Both the position numbers and the translations under genes were made by a program. From B8-G4 sp033720735 (GTDB taxonomy: Bacteria > Bacteroidota > Bacteroidia > Chitinophagales > Saprospiraceae), in NCBI GenBank assembly GCA_033720735.1, contig JAWWBX010000161.1, forward strand, positions 1 to 9,530: 9,530 nt of DNA, given 5' to 3'. Positions 1 to 6,719 of this stretch are shown in pieces. The stretch's first letter is position 1. Each line of letters starts with the position of its first letter. The notes below the pieces were generated by a model, which saw only the letters and a list, made by a program, of their open reading frames with translations, did no database searches and was not told the DNA's origin.

Positions 1-7
1 AGTTTTA

Positions 8-27
8 GTCCCGATGAGAATCGGGAC
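8..27. repeat. Short perfect hairpin upstream of the barrel protein gene
   Basis: An 8-bp arm GTCCCGAT pairs perfectly with ATCGGGAC around a GAGA loop. No T-run follows on either strand, so it is not a standard intrinsic terminator. It is followed by GAAGTCGAG, which partly repeats the GTC/GAC character of the stem. It may be a REP-like repeat unit or the 3' end of structure belonging to whatever lies left of the window. Its role is unknown. Confidence 0.5.
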
Positions 28-92
28 GAAGTCGAGAAAAAGAAATGTTAACGCCGGTTAAGCTTTCATTAAGGGGTGCAACATCACTGGAT

Positions 93-118
93 TTTGCCCG
101 TCATTACGGATAGATTTG
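93..118 (+). promoter_or_regulatory. Probable Bacteroidota-type promoter for the barrel protein gene
   Basis: TAGATTTG at 111-118 is an exact match to the Bacteroidota -7 consensus TAnnTTTG. A TTTG at 93-96 could be the -33 element, but the 14-base gap is shorter than the usual roughly 19-21, so that half is weak. Transcription would begin near 122-126, giving a leader of about 15 bases. The region just before the ATG (124-139) is A-rich (AAAACAGAAAAACC) with no Shine-Dalgarno sequence, as is common in this phylum. Confidence 0.45.
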
Positions 119-139
119 AATCTGTAAAACAGAAAAACC

Positions 140-886
140 ATGAAAACAAGACTGTTACTGTTGTGCTTCGCACTGCTTTCGACCCAATTGATTTCCGCGC
201 AGGATTTTAAACTGCGGATCTTGAAGAATACGCGGAGCGATTGGGGCCTCTCTTACAACTTCTTTACCGGTGACAACATTGATGATTTCCGGACCAGCAT
301 CAAGGGGTTCGGATCGGGATTCCTGCTCGACGCCTTTACGGGGCGCTATTCCAAGGACATCGTCTATCTCGGCACGGAGGACGTACATCTCACCTTCGGT
401 GCCGGCGTCGCGCTGAGCAAGTACCGGTTTTCCGAGCCACTCATCTTCGAGGAGGAAGGCGGTGAATTCGGGTATCGCATCGACGACGACCCCAACCATA
501 CGTACGGCAATGGCTTCTTCAGCAACGACAAGTCCAAGCTGGTGGTCGGGACTTTTACCTTCCCGGCGTATCTCAATTTCGACGTCGGGAGCATGTACAT
601 TTCGGCCGGGGGGATGCTTGACATTTTTCTTTCCGGCAAGCACAAACTCAAATACACGGAGGATGGCAAGCGTCAAACACGCGTGATCAAGAACGAGGAT
701 TTCAACGACTTCCCGATCAACAAAACCAAGTGGGGTGTCGGCGGGATGATCATGCACAAACCTTCGGGGGTGAATGTCGGGGTTACCTACATGCTCACGC
801 CGTTCTGGAAAGACAATTCCAACTTCCCGGAGATGAATGAGGTGCGGATCTCGTTCTCGTATGACCTGTCATGGCTGGATCATTGA
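140..886 (+). CDS. Outer-membrane beta-barrel protein, PorT-like
   Basis: 248 residues. Residues 1-20 form a classical Sec signal peptide (Lys-2/Arg-4, a run of Leu, then Leu-Ile-Ser-Ala) with cleavage expected before Gln21, and Gln is a common first mature residue in Bacteroidota. The rest is rich in alternating polar/aromatic strands separated by Gly-rich turns, for example Val-His-Leu-Thr-Phe-Gly-Ala-Gly-Val near residue 82 and Tyr-Ile-Ser-Ala-Gly-Gly near 153. The C-terminus ends in an amphipathic strand (Val-Arg-Ile-Ser-Phe-Ser-Tyr-Asp-Leu), as expected for a small outer-membrane barrel. Size and composition fit the broad PorT/OMP_b-brl family; no ligand or partner can be read from the sequence. 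The gene stands alone between its own promoter and terminator. The Met at 140 is chosen because it gives the signal peptide. Confidence 0.75.
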   Translation: MKTRLLLLCFALLSTQLISAQDFKLRILKNTRSDWGLSYNFFTGDNIDDFRTSIKGFGSGFLLDAFTGRYSKDIVYLGTEDVHLTFGAGVALSKYRFSEPLIFEEEGGEFGYRIDDDPNHTYGNGFFSNDKSKLVVGTFTFPAYLNFDVGSMYISAGGMLDIFLSGKHKLKYTEDGKRQTRVIKNEDFNDFPINKTKWGVGGMIMHKPSGVNVGVTYMLTPFWKDNSNFPEMNEVRISFSYDLSWLDH

Positions 887-915
887 GCGATCCGTGCCTA
901 TAGAAGAGCAGGAGG

Positions 916-950
916 GCCGGTGTCCAGGTGGCACCGGCTTTTCCTTTTTT
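916..950 (+). terminator. Intrinsic terminator of the barrel protein gene
   Basis: GCCGGTG (916-922) pairs perfectly with CACCGGC (932-938) around a 9-base loop, and is followed by a T-rich run (TTTTCCTTTTTT, 939-950). It lies 29 bases after the stop codon of the barrel protein gene. This is a textbook Rho-independent terminator on the + strand. Confidence 0.88.
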
Positions 951-970
951 CAATCACAGTTTGAGGGGAG

Positions 971-990
971 GAAGCCGTTGAAACGGCTTC
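971..990. repeat. Outer-left REP-like hairpin
   Basis: GAAGCCGTT pairs with AACGGCTTC around GA. It has the same arms as 1259-1278, in opposite orientation. The tag GGGGAGG lies directly on its left. Confidence 0.85.
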
Positions 991-1014
991 GAGCAGCGTG
1001 TTAGGCCGCATGTA

Positions 1015-1034
1015 CCCACGACTGAAGTCGTGGG
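1015..1034. repeat. Inner-left REP-like hairpin
   Basis: CCCACGACT pairs with AGTCGTGGG around GA and is followed by CT, giving the familiar CCCAC...GTGGGCT form of REP-like palindromes seen in many Bacteroidota intergenic regions. It lies 24 bases inside the outer-left hairpin. Confidence 0.85.
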
Positions 1035-1045
1035 CTCATGTGCTA

Positions 1046-1186
1046 CCTGGGTCGTCCAGGGCAAAAACTGCTATCCGCTCTCCAGGCGGCAGTTGGTTAT
1101 TGATATCGCAACGTGCAACCTGATGACGCGAACACGCCATGCTCCAATTTGCGTCCCTGGGCAGGGCAGTTAAACTGTCCACAGGG
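1046..1186. other. Structured core of the REP-like element (three further hairpins)
   Basis: Between the two inner REP hairpins are three more inverted repeats. The first is CCTGG/CCAGG (1046-1050 and 1056-1060). The second is AACTGC/GCAGTT (1066-1071 and 1089-1094), with an inner CGC/GCG (1076-1078 and 1086-1088). The third is an extended hairpin at 1155-1186, with CCCTG/CAGGG at its foot and GGGCAGTT/AACTGTCC (one G-U pair) at its top. There is no convincing reading frame. This could be the passenger of a MITE or a structured RNA; nothing in the sequence decides between these. Confidence 0.45.
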
Positions 1187-1217
1187 CCTGATGGTCTGTT
1201 GATTTTGCAATAAATAG

Positions 1218-1237
1218 CCCATGGCTTCAGCCATGGG
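1218..1237. repeat. Inner-right REP-like hairpin
   Basis: CCCATGGCT pairs with AGCCATGGG around TC, preceded by AG. Read on the minus strand it has the same plan as the inner-left hairpin, with four base differences that are compensated across the stem, so pairing is kept. Confidence 0.85.
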
Positions 1238-1258
1238 TTCTGAGTGCCCGTGCTTTAT

Positions 1259-1278
1259 GAAGCCGTTTCAACGGCTTC
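1259..1278. repeat. Outer-right REP-like hairpin
   Basis: GAAGCCGTT pairs with AACGGCTTC around TC. This is the inverted copy of 971-990. It ends 19 bases before the stop codon of the minus-strand serine hydrolase gene and may stabilise or terminate that transcript, although no T-run follows on the minus strand. Confidence 0.85.
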
Positions 1279-1297
1279 TCCCTCCACAAAATTCATA

Positions 1298-3112
1298 TCA
1301 CCGCACCATCGCCTCATATACCACCCGGTGCATCGCCGGACGGATCTTCATGGTGTACAGCTTGCGGTTGAGGCGCGTAGGGTACACCCGGTTTGACATG
1401 AAAATGAAGACCAGGTCTTTGGCAGGGTCGACCCAAAGCATGGTGCCCGTGTATCCGGTATGACCAAAACTCTCCCGGCTGGCTTTTTCACAATACGAGG
1501 TGCTCGCCTCGATCATCTCCTGGTCCATGGCCGGCTTGTCGAATCCCAGGCCACGATGATTTCCTTCCTTGCAAAACTGGCAACGGGTAAATTCCTGGAC
1601 GACCTCGGGGGGTGCCAGCCGCAGGTCGCCGTACTCGCCTTTGTTGAGATAGAGCTGCCCGATCTTGGCCAGGTCAACAGCCGAGGCAAACAACCCGGCA
1701 TTGCAAGACACGCCGTCCATCATCGCGGCGCCCTCGTCATGCACCTGGCCGTGGATCTGGATCATCCGGAAGAAGGTGTCGAGTTCGGTGGGCACGATGC
1801 GGTCCTGCGGGAAGAAACGCAAGGGGTTGTAGGTCACCGTGTAAGCGCCCAGCTTGTGGTAGATCTCGGATTTCAGGTACTCCTCAAACGGCCGGCCGGT
1901 CAGATTGGAGATCATTTCGGGCATCAGGTAGAACGACAAACCGGAATACACAAAACCGGCTTCTTCATTCAACGGCGATTCGGCGATGGCCTTGTAGATC
2001 TTATGCCGGTAGTCGCGGTGCAGATACAGCTGATCCGTGACGCGCGTCGGAAATTTGCGGGTCGCTTTTGGTCGCCAGACCTTGCGCTTGTACTTGCCAT
2101 TCTTCTTCACCGTCGACCGCCAGTAGGGGATCCAGGGCATCAGCCGGGCGTGATGCGCGAGCACATCACGCCAACGCAGACCGGCCTTGTTGGAGCCGCC
2201 CATGGCGGGCACATAGGTTCCGACCGTGGCGTCCAGGTCAAAGGTGCCCTCCCCGTTCAGTTTCATCAAGGCGGGCAGCCCGCTGGTAACCTTGGTGATC
2301 GAGGCCAGGTCATAGATGTCATCCCGGCGCACCGGCCTGCGCTCGTCGTAGGTATGGAAACCATAGGTCTTGTGAAAGACGACTTTCCCCCGCCGCGCCA
2401 CCAGCACCTGGAGCCCGGGTGTGGCACCGGAATCGATGGCCAGCCAGGCAAGCGAATCGATCTCGCGGTGCAGCTTGGCAGGGTCCATGCCGACTGCTGA
2501 GGGTGGGGCAAATCCCAGCCGGTCCAGTTGCTCAAACTGCGTGGAATACACCCCGAATGCCGTGCCGCCAAAGAGCTGCTGTATGCACACGTGATAGTTC
2601 AGCTCTCCCGGCACGAAGGCATGCACGATCGCCTCGGCGTCGACGATCTGCGGGACGGTCTGATACACTGAACGATCGAACAAGATGGCAATCACGGTCA
2701 TGCGGGCGGCCAACTCCCGGAACGCCGCTCCCGAGATCCGGTGGTCTCTGCCGATCCCGATGACCAGGGTGTTGTGGTCTCCAGGATCCTCAGGGAGCTG
2801 AGTCAGGTGTGTGGAAGGGACATAGCGGTCGACAGCCGAGCGCATGATCTCAGGGTACGCACAATCTTCGAAATAGGTCGCGATCCGCACGGTGTCCAGA
2901 CGCTGCAACGGCAACACCAGGCCATGGTTGCGCACCAGCTTTTGGGCATAGACGGCGTCGCTCCACGCCTGGTAGGGTGCATCAAGAATGGCAGACTGTG
3001 CCGACGCTGACAGCGAGATGCCACAGAGGAAGGCACAGGTGCAAGACCAGATGGTCAGGACCTGGCGGACCTTTGGTAGTGCCTGATGTGCAATAGATAT
3101 CGCCATTTGCAT
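1298..3112 (-). CDS. Exported serine hydrolase (class C beta-lactamase-like) fused to a GH3 C-terminal domain
   Basis: 604 residues from the ATG at 3112. That start is chosen because it gives a Sec signal peptide (hydrophobic run near residues 18-33, cleavage near Ser-Ala-Ser-Ala|Gln39); the frame is open to 3316, but the extra 68 residues look non-coding and would overlap the divergent gene. Residues about 52-192 resemble the GH3 C-terminal alpha/beta domain (Lys-Leu-Val-Arg-Asn-His-Gly-Leu-Val-Leu-Pro-Leu near 57-68, Leu-Phe-Gly-Gly 180-183). Residues about 209-602 form the serine hydrolase: Ser271-Ile-Thr-Lys274 (the SxxK nucleophile motif), Tyr389-Ser-Gly391 at the YxN position, and His551-Thr-Gly553 (KTG-like). 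Related Bacteroidota proteins of nearly 1000 residues place a full GH3 catalytic barrel in front; it is absent here, so no glycosidase activity is expected. The likely role is a periplasmic peptidase or esterase, perhaps acting on cell wall; the substrate is unknown. Confidence 0.85.
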   Translation of the reverse strand: MQMAISIAHQALPKVRQVLTIWSCTCAFLCGISLSASAQSAILDAPYQAWSDAVYAQKLVRNHGLVLPLQRLDTVRIATYFEDCAYPEIMRSAVDRYVPSTHLTQLPEDPGDHNTLVIGIGRDHRISGAAFRELAARMTVIAILFDRSVYQTVPQIVDAEAIVHAFVPGELNYHVCIQQLFGGTAFGVYSTQFEQLDRLGFAPPSAVGMDPAKLHREIDSLAWLAIDSGATPGLQVLVARRGKVVFHKTYGFHTYDERRPVRRDDIYDLASITKVTSGLPALMKLNGEGTFDLDATVGTYVPAMGGSNKAGLRWRDVLAHHARLMPWIPYWRSTVKKNGKYKRKVWRPKATRKFPTRVTDQLYLHRDYRHKIYKAIAESPLNEEAGFVYSGLSFYLMPEMISNLTGRPFEEYLKSEIYHKLGAYTVTYNPLRFFPQDRIVPTELDTFFRMIQIHGQVHDEGAAMMDGVSCNAGLFASAVDLAKIGQLYLNKGEYGDLRLAPPEVVQEFTRCQFCKEGNHRGLGFDKPAMDQEMIEASTSYCEKASRESFGHTGYTGTMLWVDPAKDLVFIFMSNRVYPTRLNRKLYTMKIRPAMHRVVYEAMVR

Positions 3113-3211
3113 CCGGTGGAAATTAGCAGTTTTTTCGATCACACGAGCGTGCTCCCACAGGTCGTCATCCGGTCCTGCCGGGTCGGTCGAAAAAGTGCGG
3201 TCTGCGATTAG

Positions 3212-3219
3212 TATGTTTG
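3212..3219 (+). promoter_or_regulatory. Probable -7 element for the glycosidase operon
   Basis: TATGTTTG matches the Bacteroidota -7 consensus TAnnTTTG exactly and lies 45 bases before the ATG at 3265. No TTTG is seen about 20 bases upstream, so the -33 half is missing or diverged. It lies in the 152-base divergent region 3113-3264, where I see no matching motif for the minus-strand gene. Confidence 0.4.
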
Positions 3220-3264
3220 TTGGTCCCGAATCGAACCCGGTAGCAGCAGCAGTCAACAGCGTCG

Positions 3265-6200
3265 ATGAACCAACAAGAACATCCGATCCACCTCGCCAAA
3301 ACACCATTGAGAGCACCAGTAGGAAACGTCAATGCCGGCCTGGTCCGTATCGGATCTGATGACTTTTACCGCATTGAGCATGTGCATCTGATGCGGCCTT
3401 TCCTGATGAGCCTGGTGAGTCACTCGGACCACTGGGCATTCATCTCCAGCAATGGCGGGATGACTGCCGGGAGGCGCAACGAGGATGCCGCGCTCTTACC
3501 ATATTATACGGATGACAAGCTGATTCAGGGGGCCGGTCATTCAGGTGGCCTGACGGTGGTGCGCGTTGAAAAAGAGGGTCGTCATTATTTGTGGGAACCG
3601 ATGTCGGACCGGTATTCCGGGGTCTATCAGACACAGCGTCATCTGTACAAGAGCATCCTGGGCAATCATCTCATCTTCGAAGAGATCAACGAGGACCTTG
3701 GTTTGCGATGGCGGTGCGCATGGCAGGTATCCGGGCGTTTCGGTTTTATCAGAACGTCGCACATTGAAAACCTATCAGACCAACATATTGAGGTACGGAT
3801 ATTAGACGGGATCCAGAACATTGTCCCTGCGGGCCTGAGTGCCGACCTGCAAAACAAGCGCAGCAACCTGGCCAATGCCTACAAGCGTTCCGAACTGCAT
3901 GTGCCGACGGGTCTCGGGATGTTTGCACTTTCCGCCATGATCGTTGACCGGGCCGAACCCAGCGAGGCGCTTCGAGCCACCATTGCCTGGGCAAACGGAC
4001 TGACACCGGAGGCGGTTCTGCTGTCCACACGGCAAGTCGATACCTTTCGCCGACATGGGATCGTGACGACTGAAACCGACGTCAAGGCTGAACCCGGTGC
4101 GTATCTCATCGCTGCGACATTGACGTTGTCGTCACGTGAAGAGAACAGCTGGACGATCGGAGCTGATGTAACGCAGGACCATGCTGCCATTGCCGATATC
4201 ATACAAAGGCTGGAGGATCCGGATCAACTCAAACGGGACGTCATCGCTGATCTACGCGAGGGCACCGAGGAGCTGAAAACCCTGGTGGGCATGGCCGACG
4301 GCCTGCAGTGTAGTGCTGACGCCATCATGACCGCGCGGCACTTGTCCAATGTCCTGTTTAACATCATGCGCGGCGGCATCTTCGAGGATCAGTACCGGGT
4401 GGATCGTGACGACCTCCTCGCGCATTTCGAGACGGCAAATCGCCGAATCCATCAGCAGGCCTTGCCCTGGCTCAGGGGGTTGCCCGGGACGTTAGAGTAT
4501 CAGAAGCTTGTCGAACAGGTGGCACAACAGAAGGATCCTGATGTGACCCGGCTTGTTTATGAGTACCTGCCGTTGTCCTTCAGCCGGCGCCACGGTGATC
4601 CCAGCCGCCCGTGGAACAAATTCAGCATTGAGGGAAAAGGCACCGACGGTCGCAGGCGCAAGTATTATGAGGGCAACTGGCGCGATATCTTCCAGAACTG
4701 GGAGGCCCTGGCCGTATCGTTCCCGGAATATCTTCCGGCGATGATCAGCCGGTTTGTCAATGCCTCGACGATCGATGGTTATAATCCTTACCGGATCACG
4801 CGCGACGGGATCGACTGGGAAATCATCGAGCCAGACGATCCGTGGTCATATATCGGTTACTGGGGAGACCACCAGATCATCTACTTGCTGAAACTCCTGG
4901 AGCTCGCGGTCGATCACGACCCGGATGGAGTACGACAGCTGCTGGAGGCAAAGCACTTCGTTTACGCCAATGTCCCCTACCGGATCAAAGGTTATGACGC
5001 CATCGTGGCCGACCCGCAGGATACCATCGATTTTGACCACAAGCTGGCCGGGATCATCGAAGAGCGTGTTGCCGCCGTGGGTGCCGACGGGAAGCTGGTC
5101 CATGATGAGCATGGTCAGCTTGTCCGGGTCACGCTCAACGAAAAGCTCCTGCTGACCCTGCTGACCAAGGTTTCCAACTTCGCGCCTGATGCCGGGATCT
5201 GGCTCAACACGCAGCGCCCGGAATGGAATGACGCCAATAATGCGCTGGTCGGCAACGGCGTGTCGATGGTCACCTTGTATTATCTGTATCGCTATGTCAC
5301 CTTTCTCAGGCGGTTGCTTGGCCGGGACGGCGCTGTCTATCTGACCCGACCGGTAGGCAAGTTCTTGCATAACACGGTAGCGGTCCTTACTGAGCACGCT
5401 TCATTGGTGGAGAACGGCTTTGACGAATCAACCAGGCGTCAACTCGTTGAAGCCCTGGGGCGTAATGGTGAGCACTATCGCAACACTGTGTATACCGAGC
5501 CCGAAGGACAGACCACTGAAGTCGGAATGGCTGCCATTCAAACGTTGCTAGAACAGTGCGCGCAATATTTTGCGGCGACCATTGCGCATAACCAGCGGGC
5601 TGACGGACTCTATCATGCCTACAACCTGATCCGCTTTACAGACGAGGGCATTGCGGTCGATCATCTGTATGAGATGCTGGAGGGACAGGTTGCGATCCTT
5701 TCCGCCGGCATTCTCACTCCGGATGATGCGGTCACACTCCTTGACAAGCTGCGGAACAGCGCGATGTACCGGGCTGACCAGGCGAGCTACATGCTCTATC
5801 CGAACCGGGAGTTGCCCGGCTTCCTGCAGAAAAATCGTATTCCGGCCGCATTTGCTGACCAGTCTCCCCTGGTGCAGCGGATGCTGGCGGCAGGAGATCA
5901 TCGCGTCATCACCAGGGATGTGGCCGGAGACTATCACTTCAATGGCGATTTTCACAACGCGACCGATCTGCAGCAGGCGCTGCAAAAGGTCAGTCAGGCC
6001 TACCCGGAACTGGTCGCACAGGAAAAAAACCGTCTTCTGCAGATCTTTGAAGAAGTGTTTGATCACAGTGCGTTTACCGGTCGGTCTGGTACGTTCTTCG
6101 GGTACGAAGGACTCGGAAGTATCTACTGGCATATGGTCTCGAAATTGCTGGTGGCCGTGCAGGAAAATATCCGTTGGGCACCTGGCGAACATCCAGCCTT

Positions 6201-6717
6201 ACCGCGTCTGGTAGAGCACTACAATGAGATCAGGGAAGGGATCGGCATGCATAAATCACCGGAGGTGTATGGTGCTTTCCCAACGGATCCGTATTCGCAT
6301 ACCCCGTGGGGAAAAGGCGTACAACAACCGGGTATGACCGGACAGGTAAAAGAGGACATCCTGAGCCGCTGGGCGGAATTGGGCGTTACTGTCGATCAAG
6401 GCATCATATCATTCGCCCCTTCCTTCCTCGATCCGGATGAATACCTGAAAGAACCTGCGACCTTCACGTATTACGATCTGCATGGAGACGAACGGCATCT
6501 TTCCCTGGTGTCAGGTCAATTGGCGTTTACGTACTGCCAGGTGCCCATCGTCTACGAACAAGCGGACGTCCCGGAGATCAGGGCGGAAATGTCAGACGGG
6601 CGTACCTTGCGTATGGAAGGTACCTCGCAGTTGACAGGAAACTTGTCCGGGGAGATCTTCCGGCGCACCGGCAAGGTCGTGCGCCTGACGGTGGCCTGCC
6701 CACGCAATCATGGATAG
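3265..6717 (+). CDS. Large GH94-like (alpha/alpha)6-barrel carbohydrate-active protein, uncharacterised
   Basis: 1150 residues; no signal peptide or membrane segment, so probably cytoplasmic. ATG 3265 is the only start after the in-frame TAG at 3241. Domain reading: a beta-rich N-terminal part (about 10-270, ending with Ile-Pro-Ala-Gly-Leu-like turns), a helical linker, an (alpha/alpha)6 barrel (about 440-1045) and a C-terminal beta-sandwich (about 1065-1145). This is the order in GH94 phosphorylases. Landmarks resembling GH94 are Arg473-Asp-Ile-Phe-Gln477 (compare RDQxQD), Asp524-Asp-Pro-Trp527, Glu653-Trp-Asn-Asp656 at the position of the catalytic-acid Asp-Trp-Asn-Asp, and Pro1022-Gly-Met-Thr-Gly1026 where GH94 has its phosphate loop. 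The length fits 1,2-beta-oligoglucan phosphorylases (about 1100 residues) better than cellobiose phosphorylases (about 800). The altered acid and phosphate motifs leave open whether it is a phosphorylase, hydrolase or transglycosidase. It is first in an operon with a GH3 beta-glucosidase. The family assignment is by eye. Confidence 0.6.
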   Translation: MNQQEHPIHLAKTPLRAPVGNVNAGLVRIGSDDFYRIEHVHLMRPFLMSLVSHSDHWAFISSNGGMTAGRRNEDAALLPYYTDDKLIQGAGHSGGLTVVRVEKEGRHYLWEPMSDRYSGVYQTQRHLYKSILGNHLIFEEINEDLGLRWRCAWQVSGRFGFIRTSHIENLSDQHIEVRILDGIQNIVPAGLSADLQNKRSNLANAYKRSELHVPTGLGMFALSAMIVDRAEPSEALRATIAWANGLTPEAVLLSTRQVDTFRRHGIVTTETDVKAEPGAYLIAATLTLSSREENSWTIGADVTQDHAAIADIIQRLEDPDQLKRDVIADLREGTEELKTLVGMADGLQCSADAIMTARHLSNVLFNIMRGGIFEDQYRVDRDDLLAHFETANRRIHQQALPWLRGLPGTLEYQKLVEQVAQQKDPDVTRLVYEYLPLSFSRRHGDPSRPWNKFSIEGKGTDGRRRKYYEGNWRDIFQNWEALAVSFPEYLPAMISRFVNASTIDGYNPYRITRDGIDWEIIEPDDPWSYIGYWGDHQIIYLLKLLELAVDHDPDGVRQLLEAKHFVYANVPYRIKGYDAIVADPQDTIDFDHKLAGIIEERVAAVGADGKLVHDEHGQLVRVTLNEKLLLTLLTKVSNFAPDAGIWLNTQRPEWNDANNALVGNGVSMVTLYYLYRYVTFLRRLLGRDGAVYLTRPVGKFLHNTVAVLTEHASLVENGFDESTRRQLVEALGRNGEHYRNTVYTEPEGQTTEVGMAAIQTLLEQCAQYFAATIAHNQRADGLYHAYNLIRFTDEGIAVDHLYEMLEGQVAILSAGILTPDDAVTLLDKLRNSAMYRADQASYMLYPNRELPGFLQKNRIPAAFADQSPLVQRMLAAGDHRVITRDVAGDYHFNGDFHNATDLQQALQKVSQAYPELVAQEKNRLLQIFEEVFDHSAFTGRSGTFFGYEGLGSIYWHMVSKLLVAVQENIRWAPGEHPALPRLVEHYNEIREGIGMHKSPEVYGAFPTDPYSHTPWGKGVQQPGMTGQVKEDILSRWAELGVTVDQGIISFAPSFLDPDEYLKEPATFTYYDLHGDERHLSLVSGQLAFTYCQVPIVYEQADVPEIRAEMSDGRTLRMEGTSQLTGNLSGEIFRRTGKVVRLTVACPRNHG

Positions 6718-6719
6718 CT

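Larger units (their letters stand above)
961..1287. repeat. Symmetric REP-doublet/REPIN- or MITE-like element
   Basis: Four imperfectly related hairpins, each with a 9-bp stem and 2-base centre, are laid out as a mirror image: outer left 971-990, inner left 1015-1034, inner right 1218-1237, outer right 1259-1278. The outer pair share identical arms (GAAGCCGTT / AACGGCTTC), with centre GA on the left and TC on the right, so they are in opposite orientation. The inner pair are CCCACGACT and CCCATGGCT stems, again GA versus TC. A G-rich tag (GGGGAGG on the left, GGAGGGA on the complement at the right) precedes each outer stem, recalling the GGAG/GTAG tag at the foot of REP sequences mobilised by RAYT (Y1) transposases. 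No transposase is encoded here, so any movement would be in trans. The element fills the space between two convergent genes and ends about 10 bases from the serine hydrolase stop codon. Confidence 0.75.

Noticed and set aside
961..1287. The repeated hairpins as a small CRISPR array
   Set aside because: There are two different palindromes in inverted orientation with unequal spacers, not direct repeats with regular spacers, and no cas gene is present.
1460..2500. A 346-codon open frame on the + strand
   Set aside because: It lies wholly opposite the serine hydrolase, which has signal peptide and catalytic motifs; the + frame product is low-complexity His/Gly/Arg/Val-rich and has no family features.
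3221..3245. A tRNA T-arm-like string on the minus strand (GGTTCGATTC) in the divergent promoter region
   Set aside because: The flanking bases do not pair into a 5-bp T stem, and no acceptor, anticodon or D arm could be fitted around it.
3113..3316. A 68-residue N-terminal extension of the serine hydrolase starting at 3316
   Set aside because: It would bury the signal peptide inside the protein and overlap the start of the divergent operon gene; the extension has no recognisable feature.
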